Assembly: GCA_002381155.1 (NCBI GenBank)
Contig: DFQX01000042.1
Span: 16,314 to 24,843, forward strand
Direction: 5' to 3'
Origin: Flavobacteriaceae bacterium UBA3478
GTDB lineage: Bacteria; Bacteroidota; Bacteroidia; Flavobacteriales; Flavobacteriaceae
Length of the DNA: 8,530 bases
Part shown: one piece after another, positions 1 through 6,351 of the stretch
How positions within the stretch are numbered: position 1 is the stretch's first letter
Layout of the letters: each line of letters opens with the position of its first letter
The notes under the pieces: generated by a model
What the model saw: the letters and a program-made list of their open reading frames with translations, nothing else
What the model was told of the DNA's origin: nothing
The model's database searches: none
Program-made: the position numbers and the translations under genes

Positions 1-791
1 ACATCAAGTAGCTTGTGCCTTGCTGCTTCATTGGGATACTTCAATTCTAAGTTATTGAGAATGCCGTTTGGAGTAACCTGAATATCTTCTTTGTCAAAGG
101 CTGCTTTCAGTTTACTTAAAGTTTCATTTGAAAGCTCTTTATCAACATATACGATGGCATTGTTTAGATCTCCACCTCTTATTAGGCCTTGATCAAGCAA
201 CATCTCAATGTCATGTAAAAAACTAAATGTACGAGCATCAGCAATTTCTTGCTTGAACTCCTCAATAGAATAAAGTGAAGCATTTTGTGTCCCAAGAATC
301 TTAGTGCCAAAATCAACCATCACTTGCACCTCGTAATTCTCAGAAGGTAGAATGATGATTTCAGATCCTGATTCTGCGTCTTTGTAATGAATCGGCTCAG
401 AAACGACATAAACTTCACGCTCTGCTTCTTGTTCTACCTTTCCTGCCTTTTCAAGGGCTTCTATAAAAAATTTAGCAGATCCATCTAAAATAGGTGGTTC
501 GCTAGCGTTAATTTCAATGATCGCGTTATCGTAATCTAACCCAGTTAATGCAGCCAGAACGTGCTCTGAAGTTTGAACCTCTATGCCGTTACAATCTAGA
601 ACGGTACTTCTTTGAGTTTTGTTCACCCACTTTGCAGAGGCAGGCACCTCTGGACTTCCTTCAAGATCGACTCTTTTAAAAACGAACCCTGTGTATGGTT
701 CAGCGGGCTGAAAAGTTAAGGTTACCTCTTGACCTGTATGCAGGCCAATACCAGATATACTTATCGCTCTCTCTAAAGTAGTTTGTTTCAC
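1..791 (-). CDS. lpxC: UDP-3-O-acyl-N-acetylglucosamine deacetylase LpxC, 3'-truncated by the window edge
   Basis: LpxC is the cytoplasmic zinc enzyme that performs the committed deacetylation in lipid A synthesis. I translated 263 residues from a GTG at 791. The N-terminus reads VKQTTLERAISISGIGLHTG, the usual LpxC opening. The first zinc-ligand motif is E76-H77 (SEHVLAAL); the second is H259 and D263 in RHKLLD at the left edge. RTFSFLHDIE and GGDLNNAIVYVD match the conserved core. The H77 to H259 spacing is about 23 residues longer than in E. coli; the extra residues lie just before RHKLLD, a typical Bacteroidota insert. The GTG overlaps the upstream lpxD TGA (GTGA), implying translational coupling. 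No ATG lies nearby in frame, so GTG is the best start. In many Bacteroidota LpxC is fused to the dehydratase FabZ; the part that would show this is outside the window. The identity is very secure. Confidence 0.95.
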   Translation of the reverse strand, partial: MKQTTLERAISISGIGLHTGQEVTLTFQPAEPYTGFVFKRVDLEGSPEVPASAKWVNKTQRSTVLDCNGIEVQTSEHVLAALTGLDYDNAIIEINASEPPILDGSAKFFIEALEKAGKVEQEAEREVYVVSEPIHYKDAESGSEIIILPSENYEVQVMVDFGTKILGTQNASLYSIEEFKQEIADARTFSFLHDIEMLLDQGLIRGGDLNNAIVYVDKELSNETLSKLKAAFDKEDIQVTPNGILNNLELKYPNEAARHKLLD

Positions 792-1825
792 TTCTTTGAT
801 GGTTTATTGCTTACTTGTTCTAATTCTTTAACTCTAGCTTCAAGAGACACTAGGTTTTTAAAATGTATGTACGATTTACTATAAGTGTTATAGTCTATCG
901 CTGGAGTACCTTGAATTTTCTCGTTGTTTTTGACTTTACGGGTAACACCGCTTTGAGCTTGAATCTTCGCTCCGTCACCGATTTCAATATGACCAACGAT
1001 GCCTGCTTGACCTCCAATCATGACTTGACTGCCAATCTTTGTCGATCCCGCTACACCGGTTTGAGCGGCGATTACGGTATTCGGACCAACAAAAACATTG
1101 TGTGCTAGATGTACTTGGTTATCCAGTTTAACTCCCTTTGAAATACGAGTTTCTCCAAAGGTTGCTCGATCAATAGTACACGAAGAACCAATGTCTACCC
1201 CATCTTCGATGACTACTTTACCTAATTGAGGAATTTTATCAAAACCCCCATTTTCATTGGGAGAGAATCCAAATCCAGGTGCGCCGATTACAGAATTGGC
1301 ATGAATAACAACGTCATCACCAATTACGGTCTCCGAATAAATCTTTACACCAGGAAATATTTCACAACGTTCACCAATGGTAACGTTGCGACCAATAAAT
1401 GATTGAGCGTGGATTTGTGTACCCGAACCAATTTTAGCATCTCTTTCAATCACCGCTAGTGCACCTACATAAACAAAGGCCTCGACCGTTGCACTTTCAT
1501 GAATATTCGACGAGCTATCAACACCTTGGTATTCAGGCTTTATTGCTTGCTCATAAGCCCTCAATAACTGAGCAAATGCACGGTAGGGGTCTTCTACCTT
1601 TAACAAGGTAGTTTGAATCGGTTCTCTAAGTTTAATGTCTTTAGCTACGATGACTGCAGAAGCTTCTGTACTGTAGAGAAAGTTTTCATATTTCGGGTTG
1701 GCCAAAAACGAAATTCCCCTATCACTTCCCTCCTCAATTGCCGAAAAGTGATCAATAATTTGATTAGGGTCACCGATGATATCGGCTCCAATCCAATCGG
1801 CGATTTGTTGTACATTAAAGTTCAT
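788..1825 (-). CDS. lpxD: UDP-3-O-(3-hydroxyacyl)glucosamine N-acyltransferase LpxD
   Basis: LpxD adds the second (N-linked) 3-hydroxyacyl chain to the UDP-glucosamine intermediate of lipid A, using acyl-ACP, directly after LpxC. From the ATG at 1825 the protein has 345 residues, normal for the family. Residues 1-100 form the N-terminal uridine-binding domain. Residues 105-305 are a left-handed beta helix built of hexapeptide repeats (many IG/VG-x4 units). The catalytic histidine is H242 in LAHN, preceded by the signature IGSSCTIDRATFG (212-224). Residues 315-345 are a charged helical tail. The reading frame extends to a TTG at 1834, but MNFNVQQIA at 1825 matches the usual N-terminus and leaves a TAnnTTTG promoter box just upstream. 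The gene lies 19 bases after the HD gene and overlaps lpxC by 4 bases. Confidence 0.95.
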   Translation of the reverse strand: MNFNVQQIADWIGADIIGDPNQIIDHFSAIEEGSDRGISFLANPKYENFLYSTEASAVIVAKDIKLREPIQTTLLKVEDPYRAFAQLLRAYEQAIKPEYQGVDSSSNIHESATVEAFVYVGALAVIERDAKIGSGTQIHAQSFIGRNVTIGERCEIFPGVKIYSETVIGDDVVIHANSVIGAPGFGFSPNENGGFDKIPQLGKVVIEDGVDIGSSCTIDRATFGETRISKGVKLDNQVHLAHNVFVGPNTVIAAQTGVAGSTKIGSQVMIGGQAGIVGHIEIGDGAKIQAQSGVTRKVKNNEKIQGTPAIDYNTYSKSYIHFKNLVSLEARVKELEQVSNKPSKK

Positions 1826-1831
1826 TCGGCG

Positions 1832-1839
1832 CAAAGGTA
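1832..1839 (-). promoter_or_regulatory. Candidate Bacteroidota -7 box for lpxD-lpxC
   Basis: On the minus strand this reads TACCTTTG, an exact match to the Bacteroidota -7 consensus TAnnTTTG, and ends 6 bases before the lpxD ATG. Transcription would then begin at or within a few bases of the start codon, giving a leaderless or near-leaderless mRNA. No TTG or TTTG lies at the expected -33 distance, so this could be chance, with lpxD simply read through from the HD gene. Confidence 0.4.
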
Positions 1840-1844
1840 AGGAT

Positions 1845-3074
1845 TTATGGCAGTTGTAGTTTAGGTGAGCAGATATAGTTCTTCTCGTGTTTTACACTAA
1901 ATGCACCGGCTCCTGCATAGCGACTCGCCTGCATAAAATCCATCACCTCACCTCCTCTAAAAAGAATTCGAATCGGTTGTTTGTTAGGGTTATATGCTAA
2001 ATTCCAAAGAGTCCCGTCATAAACGAGATAGTGTGCATCACTAAAGCTCACATTATATTCCTTTGCAACTTCGGTCTTTAAAACTTCTATTTCTTTTTCA
2101 CTGGCGCGTTCCTCTATAAATCTAACCTCGAGTAGATCTCTATTGAGAATTCCGCTACAAAGACGAGCTAGAATGGTATCGCCGTGATTTGACCATCTTT
2201 TAATACATGCCATGATATCGATATCATCGATAGCAGCAAATTGATGAAGCGTAATTTCTTTATCGCTATCCTTTGAAAATTGTTGATTCAAGAAATACAT
2301 AAGATTCGGGGGACCCTCAACAAGTTCCCCGCGATCAATTAATTCTTTGGCTCTCTCAATAATCTTCCCGAGCATGATTTCAGCGACAATACTGGTCTTG
2401 TGAAGGTAAACTTGCCAGTACATAAAGCGACGAGCCATTAGAAACTTTTCAACAGAATAAATTCCCTTTTCTTCTATAACAAGAGAATCATCAACCAAAT
2501 TTATGGTGCTAATTAAACGTTCTGAATTGATATTCCCTTCAGTAACACCAGCAAAAAAACTATCTCGTTTGAGATAATCAAGGCGATCCATATCAAGCTG
2601 ACTAGAAACTAGATGATTTAAAAAAGGTCTATCCGATTCACCTTTAAAAATGGCGATTGCCTTATCGAGTCGACCATCAAATTCTTGGTTTAAAAGCTCC
2701 ATAAATCCTAGAGAAAGGGATTCATGATGTTTTGATATTAATTTCTCTTCTAATGCATGAGAAAATGGACCGTGGCCGATATCATGAAGTAAAATCGCTA
2801 ATAAAAGTCCTTGCCTTTCTTCTGTCGAAATACTTATTCCCTTCAGCGTCAAGGTGTCAATAGCTCTTTGCATTAAATTCATCGCTCCCAAAGCATGGTG
2901 AAAACGAGTATGATGCGCACCTGGATAAACCAAATAGGAAAGACCCATTTGCGAAATGCGTCTCAACCTTTGAAAAAAAGGATGAGAGATTACTTGAAGA
3001 ATAAGTGGTGAAGGAATGGCGACAGAACCGTATATCGGATCATTAAACACCTTTAATTTATGGCTAGACAACAC
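1845..3074 (-). CDS. HD-domain phosphohydrolase, SAMHD1/dGTPase-like
   Basis: This 409-residue cytoplasmic protein belongs to the HD superfamily, probably the SAMHD1/EF1143-type dNTP triphosphohydrolase branch. The metal site is complete: H60 in TRFHHALG (aligned with the RFEHS histidine of SAMHD1), H97-D98 in LLHDIGHGPFSH, and D161 in SQLDMDRLDYLKRD. H117-E118 is probably part of the active site. N-terminal KVFNDPIYG is typical of bacterial members. The C-terminal 200 residues are mostly helical with no separate domain that I recognise. The start is GTG at 3074; an in-frame TAA lies a few codons upstream, and TTG at 3071 is the only close alternative. It heads the minus-strand block and is followed by lpxD after 19 bases. 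The nucleotide substrate cannot be told from sequence, and a direct role in lipid A synthesis is not implied. Confidence 0.88.
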   Translation of the reverse strand: MLSSHKLKVFNDPIYGSVAIPSPLILQVISHPFFQRLRRISQMGLSYLVYPGAHHTRFHHALGAMNLMQRAIDTLTLKGISISTEERQGLLLAILLHDIGHGPFSHALEEKLISKHHESLSLGFMELLNQEFDGRLDKAIAIFKGESDRPFLNHLVSSQLDMDRLDYLKRDSFFAGVTEGNINSERLISTINLVDDSLVIEEKGIYSVEKFLMARRFMYWQVYLHKTSIVAEIMLGKIIERAKELIDRGELVEGPPNLMYFLNQQFSKDSDKEITLHQFAAIDDIDIMACIKRWSNHGDTILARLCSGILNRDLLEVRFIEERASEKEIEVLKTEVAKEYNVSFSDAHYLVYDGTLWNLAYNPNKQPIRILFRGGEVMDFMQASRYAGAGAFSVKHEKNYICSPKLQLP

Positions 3075-3082
3075 TATCTTTG
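3052..3082 (+). promoter_or_regulatory. Candidate promoter for tsaE-ald
   Basis: TATCTTTG at 3075-3082 is an exact TAnnTTTG match. TTTA at 3052-3055, one mismatch from the -33 TTTG, lies 19 bases upstream. Transcription would begin near 3088, about 15 bases before the tsaE ATG at 3103. The promoter overlaps the 5' end of the HD gene on the other strand. Confidence 0.5.
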
Positions 3083-3097
3083 ATACTTAAAGAGTCA

Positions 3098-3128
3098 CAA
3101 AGATGACGATAAATATGTCAGTAGGCAA
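3098..3128 (-). promoter_or_regulatory. Candidate promoter for the HD-lpxD-lpxC block
   Basis: Read on the minus strand, TTG (3128-3126) is followed after 20 bases by CATCTTTG (3105-3098), one mismatch from TAnnTTTG. Spacing fits the Bacteroidota -33/-7 layout. Transcription would begin near 3092, leaving a leader of roughly 18 bases before the GTG at 3074. The site lies inside the first codons of the divergent tsaE. Confidence 0.4.
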
Positions 3129-3561
3129 GAAAGCACATCCCGACCTTGTACTTGAGTACACCTTAGAAGATATCGATCAATACGCTTTTGAGATTGTTAA
3201 ACAATTACCTTCTAAAGGTGAAGTGTATATGGAAGGAGAAATGGGTGCCGGAAAGACTACACTAATAAAGACCATTTTACGGATCTTAGGTGTAAAAGAT
3301 GCGATTAGTAGCCCTACATTCTCCCTAGTTAATACTTATAAATTACCTAACCAAAAGCCTATATTTCACGCCGACCTTTATCGAGTCGAAAACGAAGAAG
3401 AGCTTTATGATATTGGTTTCGACGAATATTTAGAATCGAATAGTTTAATTTTTATTGAATGGTCAGAACGTATGACTTCCCTATTTAATCCTAAAGCGAT
3501 GAAGATAACGATTGAAATCACTTCACAGAATAGGCGGAAATTGAGCATTTATAGTTCCTGA
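3103..3561 (+). CDS. tsaE: tRNA threonylcarbamoyladenosine synthesis ATPase TsaE (YjeE)
   Basis: TsaE is the P-loop ATPase that works with TsaB and TsaD to make the t6A modification at position 37 of ANN-decoding tRNAs. The 152-residue length is normal. Walker A is G45-EMGAGKT (45-52). The family motifs SPTF (70-73), HADLYR (89-94, with D91 a likely magnesium ligand) and FIEW (117-120, with E119 as the Walker B-like acid) are all present in order, and GFDEYL (105-110) lies between them. The ATG at 3103 is taken as the start; M5 at 3115 is also possible since residues 1-12 are not conserved. It is divergent from the HD gene and 18 bases upstream of the alanine dehydrogenase gene, so they are likely co-transcribed. 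Confidence 0.95.
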   Translation: MTINMSVGKKAHPDLVLEYTLEDIDQYAFEIVKQLPSKGEVYMEGEMGAGKTTLIKTILRILGVKDAISSPTFSLVNTYKLPNQKPIFHADLYRVENEEELYDIGFDEYLESNSLIFIEWSERMTSLFNPKAMKITIEITSQNRRKLSIYSS

Positions 3562-3579
3562 TTTTGTATTTTTCGCAGC

Positions 3580-4773
3580 ATGAGTAAATCTCCATTTTCA
3601 AGAGCTGAACTTTTACCTCAAGAAGAAAGGCTTTGGGTTAACCATTCAAAGGAGCGTTTAGTTGTAAGCTTTGCAAAGGCTTCAACGCTTCAAGAAAGAA
3701 GAGTTGCAATCACACCTGAAGGGGTTAAACAGCTCTGTCAATTAGGTTATGAAATTATCATCGAGAAGGATTTAGGACTACATGCAGGATATGACAATCG
3801 GTCTTACTCTGAGGCCGGTGCTGAAGTTACAGCTGACGATAAAAGAGTATTTGGTTCCCCATTTATTGTCAAAATTGATCCATTTACTATAGAAGAAATT
3901 GAAAAGATCCCGGTAGGCTGTACCCTTTTATCCGCACTTCAAATAAAAACTAAAGAGAAAGCCTACTTTGAAAAGCTTCTCGAAAAGAAGATTACTGCTA
4001 TTGGTTTAGAATTTATTCGAGAAGGTTCTAATCATTTCCCATTTGTTGAAAGTTTAGGTGAAATTGCTGGGCAAAGCGCCATACATATCGCCTCTGAATT
4101 ACTCTCTGCATCTAACAAAGGTAAAGGATTGCTTTTCGGAAGCATTACTGGTGTTCCTCCCATTCAAACCGTGGTTATAGGAGCACAAACTACAGGAGTA
4201 GAAGCTGCTCGAACGGCATTATCCTTAGGATCAGATGTAACCCTTTACGATAATGATTTATCAAAATTACGGAGCGCTCGAAACAACATAGGGCCTAATT
4301 TACACACCTCTACCCTCTCTCAAGAAGGAATATCGAAACATCTTAAAACTGCAGATGTCGTTATCGGAACGCTTACAGGAGAAAAAAGAGCTCCGATAGT
4401 TGTGTTGGAGTCTATGGTTGCTCAGATGAAATCAGGATCAATAATTGTCGATGTTAGTATCGATAGTGGAGGGTGTATCGAAACCTCAGAGCTAACCACT
4501 CATGACGATCCTATACGTGTTATTTATGACGTAATTCATTATGGGGTTCCCAATATACCATCGAGATATCCTAAAACTTCCTCTATAGCACTCAATGCAT
4601 TAGTGGTTTCCTATCTTCTTAAATTGACCTCGAATGGAGGAGTGCCGGCAGGATTTAAAAATTCTCAAGAATTACAATCAGGTGTTTATACCTATAACGG
4701 TTATTTAACGAGTAACTTTGTAGCTGATTGGTTTCCTTTACCCTTTCGAAATCTTTCGCTATTAACCCTATAA
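3580..4773 (+). CDS. ald: Alanine dehydrogenase-family protein (Bacteroidota type, with active-site changes)
   Basis: Alanine dehydrogenase reversibly converts L-alanine to pyruvate and ammonia with NAD. The 397-residue protein aligns along its length with the Ald/transhydrogenase-alpha family, with about 25 extra N-terminal residues. Residues corresponding to M. tuberculosis Ald R15, K75 and D270 are kept: R41 in QERRVAITP, K98 in FIVKIDPF, and D295 in VSIDSGGC. The position of catalytic H96 appears to be Q121 (LLSALQIK), which from memory is common in Bacteroidota homologues. The nucleotide-binding loop reads GAQTTG (201-206), so the middle glycine of GxGxxG is glutamine (codon caa at 4186). 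D224 ends the next strand as the likely NAD-ribose acid. HYGVPNIPSRYPKTSS (320-335) is the C-terminal family motif. It lies 18 bases after tsaE and 1 base before the next gene. The family is secure; alanine dehydrogenase activity is less so. Confidence 0.85.
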   Translation: MSKSPFSRAELLPQEERLWVNHSKERLVVSFAKASTLQERRVAITPEGVKQLCQLGYEIIIEKDLGLHAGYDNRSYSEAGAEVTADDKRVFGSPFIVKIDPFTIEEIEKIPVGCTLLSALQIKTKEKAYFEKLLEKKITAIGLEFIREGSNHFPFVESLGEIAGQSAIHIASELLSASNKGKGLLFGSITGVPPIQTVVIGAQTTGVEAARTALSLGSDVTLYDNDLSKLRSARNNIGPNLHTSTLSQEGISKHLKTADVVIGTLTGEKRAPIVVLESMVAQMKSGSIIVDVSIDSGGCIETSELTTHDDPIRVIYDVIHYGVPNIPSRYPKTSSIALNALVVSYLLKLTSNGGVPAGFKNSQELQSGVYTYNGYLTSNFVADWFPLPFRNLSLLTL

Positions 4774-4774
4774 T

Positions 4775-5101
4775 ATGGCTTTCGTTAAGCGATTATTCTG
4801 GTATCTTATTGGATTAGGAATTGGTTCAATTTTCTTGTGGTTTATCGTTGATAAAAAAACCGATGGCGAAGGTGTTGACTTTTGTTATTTACCCAATTGT
4901 AGAGTAGTCAAAGATCTAAGAACCGCAAATGTGATAAATGGCCAGGATAGTTTAAAAATTGCAAAACTCCTAGAAGACGCTTCTATCGACTTCAAAAGAA
5001 GTGAACCTCGAAAAGAACCTTGCAAGGAATACCTTTTTGAAAGCGCTGATATTGAACACAGAATCGCTCGTTGTCCTGAGGGAGTTCGGCTGATTGAATA
5101 A
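4775..5101 (+). CDS. Small membrane-anchored protein, DUF4258-like
   Basis: The 108-residue protein has one N-terminal membrane segment (about residues 7-25, ending FLWFIV) after a basic MAFVKR start, then a soluble domain. Lysines follow the segment, so orientation is not obvious. The soluble part has four cysteines: C37 and C42 in FCYLPNCRV, C83 and C100. If it lies in the periplasm these could form disulfides. I recognise it by recall as the small protein that often follows ald in Flavobacteriia, usually labelled DUF4258; its function is unknown to me. It starts 1 base after the ald stop (TAATATG), so it is very probably translated together with ald. Its stop is 2 bases from the end of the convergent proline dehydrogenase gene. 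Confidence 0.8.
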   Translation: MAFVKRLFWYLIGLGIGSIFLWFIVDKKTDGEGVDFCYLPNCRVVKDLRTANVINGQDSLKIAKLLEDASIDFKRSEPRKEPCKEYLFESADIEHRIARCPEGVRLIE

Positions 5102-5103
5102 GG

Positions 5104-6282
5104 CTAGCTCAGAATTCTTCTTCTCTTTAACTCCTGAGTGATAAGAGTCAATTCTCTGCCTGTTTGACCAGAAACTGAGGTATTTTCTTCAGCTCTTCTT
5201 ATGAGGTAGGGCAATACGTCTCTGATTGGGCCGTAGGGAATTAGTTTTATGGCGTTATAAGAATGAGCAGCAAGATTATAAGTGATCTGATCGCTCATAC
5301 CAAATAATTGAGCAAATGAAATTCTTGGGTCTCCCGGCTCAATCCCCTGTTCTTTCATAAGGGTGCTCGTGAGCAGGGTACTCGCTTCATTATGAGAACC
5401 CACAACTAAGCCGCAGTGATCTATATTTTCAAACACTAATCGGATAGCGTTGTCGAAATTAGCATCTGTTGCTTTTTTGTCTTTACAAATAGGTGAGTTA
5501 TATCCCAATTTTATAGCCCTTTCCCGCTCCTTTTCCATGTAGGCTCCTCTAACGAGCTTAATTCCGACTTTAAACCCTTTATTTTTTCCAGTGATTATCC
5601 ATGAATTTAAGACCTCTAGTCGGTCATGGCGATACATCTGAAAGGTGTTATATACGATAATAGCATTCGTATTAAATCTTTCCATCACTTCTACGGCTAA
5701 AAGATCAGCGGAATCCTGCATCCAGGTTTCTTCAGCATCAATAAGGATTCTTACATTTAACCTGGTAGCTTCATTAAATATCAACACGTATCGCTCACGA
5801 ATACGTTCAAACGCATTCTTTATCTCTTGGTTGGCATCCTTTTTTAAAGCATTTTCGAAGACCGAATAAGCTCCTATTGCTGTTGGTTTAAAGACACCAA
5901 AGGCTTCTCCATCATTTTTATTCACCGTTTGGAGTGAATCAATAATCGAAGCAGTTTTCTTGTCGTATTGTTCTTCAGATTCTTGACCTTCAACAGAATA
6001 GTCTAAAATGGCCTTCACCCCGTTTTGATTCAAATTAGAAACCAAATCTGAACAATCTGAGCGATTAACACCCCCACAAAACTGTCTAAAAACTGTTGAC
6101 TTAATGATTTGTGGAATCAATGGCAGTCTAGCCTTTAAACCGAAAAGAGCCAAGTTAGAACCGAAAGACACCCATCTCGGATTGCTCATCATTTTGAACA
6201 TTAAATACGCTTTACGTAATTCGGGCGAAGACTTTTGAGAAAAGGCAATCTCGGTATTATCAAACCTCAAATCTGAATTCAT
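5104..6282 (-). CDS. Proline dehydrogenase (monofunctional, PutA/PRODH family)
   Basis: This FAD enzyme oxidises L-proline to delta-1-pyrroline-5-carboxylate at the inner face of the membrane and feeds electrons to quinones. At 392 residues it is a stand-alone PRODH barrel without the aldehyde dehydrogenase domain of PutA. Motifs in order: LDYSVEG (93-99), FKPTA (131-135), DAEET (182-186), KLVRGAYMEKER (242-253), GSHNE (295-299), FAQLFGMSD (323-331), and YLIRRAEEN (359-367). R362, R363 and E366 match the substrate carboxylate- and amine-binding residues R555, R556 and E559 of E. coli PutA. The start is ATG at 6282, directly after a candidate promoter box. The gene is alone on its strand, divergent from aroB and nearly touching the DUF4258-like gene at its 3' end. 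A P5C dehydrogenase gene is not in this window. Confidence 0.93.
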   Translation of the reverse strand: MNSDLRFDNTEIAFSQKSSPELRKAYLMFKMMSNPRWVSFGSNLALFGLKARLPLIPQIIKSTVFRQFCGGVNRSDCSDLVSNLNQNGVKAILDYSVEGQESEEQYDKKTASIIDSLQTVNKNDGEAFGVFKPTAIGAYSVFENALKKDANQEIKNAFERIRERYVLIFNEATRLNVRILIDAEETWMQDSADLLAVEVMERFNTNAIIVYNTFQMYRHDRLEVLNSWIITGKNKGFKVGIKLVRGAYMEKERERAIKLGYNSPICKDKKATDANFDNAIRLVFENIDHCGLVVGSHNEASTLLTSTLMKEQGIEPGDPRISFAQLFGMSDQITYNLAAHSYNAIKLIPYGPIRDVLPYLIRRAEENTSVSGQTGRELTLITQELKRRRILS

Positions 6283-6296
6283 GCTCTTTTTTTGAG

Positions 6297-6327
6297 TAAA
6301 GATATTTCAAAGAGTCCTTATTCTAAA
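6297..6327 (-). promoter_or_regulatory. Candidate promoter for proline dehydrogenase
   Basis: On the minus strand TTTA (6327-6324) and TATCTTTA (6304-6297) are separated by 19 bases. Each is one mismatch from the Bacteroidota TTTG / TAnnTTTG pair, and the spacing is the same as in the tsaE candidate. The -7 box ends 14 bases before the ATG at 6282. Confidence 0.35.
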
Positions 6328-6337
6328 CATACCATAG

Positions 6338-6345
6338 TATATTTA
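6338..6345 (+). promoter_or_regulatory. Possible -7 box for aroB
   Basis: TATATTTA is one mismatch from TAnnTTTG and ends 6 bases before the aroB ATG, the same distance as the lpxD box. No convincing -33 element is visible, and the region is AT-rich, so chance is a real possibility. Confidence 0.25.
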
Positions 6346-6351
6346 ACCCCT

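Noticed and set aside
863..1108. Plus-strand open frame of 81 codons
   Set aside because: It is antisense to conserved lpxD beta-helix codons, with no family resemblance.
1594..1611. Perfect 7-bp hairpin CTACCTT-TAAC-AAGGTAG inside lpxD
   Set aside because: It lies mid-gene, is followed by only three T residues on the plus strand, has no transcript that needs to end there, and is explained by ordinary codons for TTLLKVE.
1613..1840. Plus-strand open frame of 75 codons
   Set aside because: It is antisense to the lpxD N-terminal domain and shows no recognisable protein features.
4988..5028. Short palindromes (ACTTC-AAAA-GAAGT and CCTTGCAAGG) near the DUF4258-like gene end
   Set aside because: They are too short or loop-less for a terminator and are not followed by a clean T tract on the relevant strand.
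5645..5869. Plus-strand open frame of 74 codons
   Set aside because: It is antisense to conserved proline dehydrogenase codons including DAEET.
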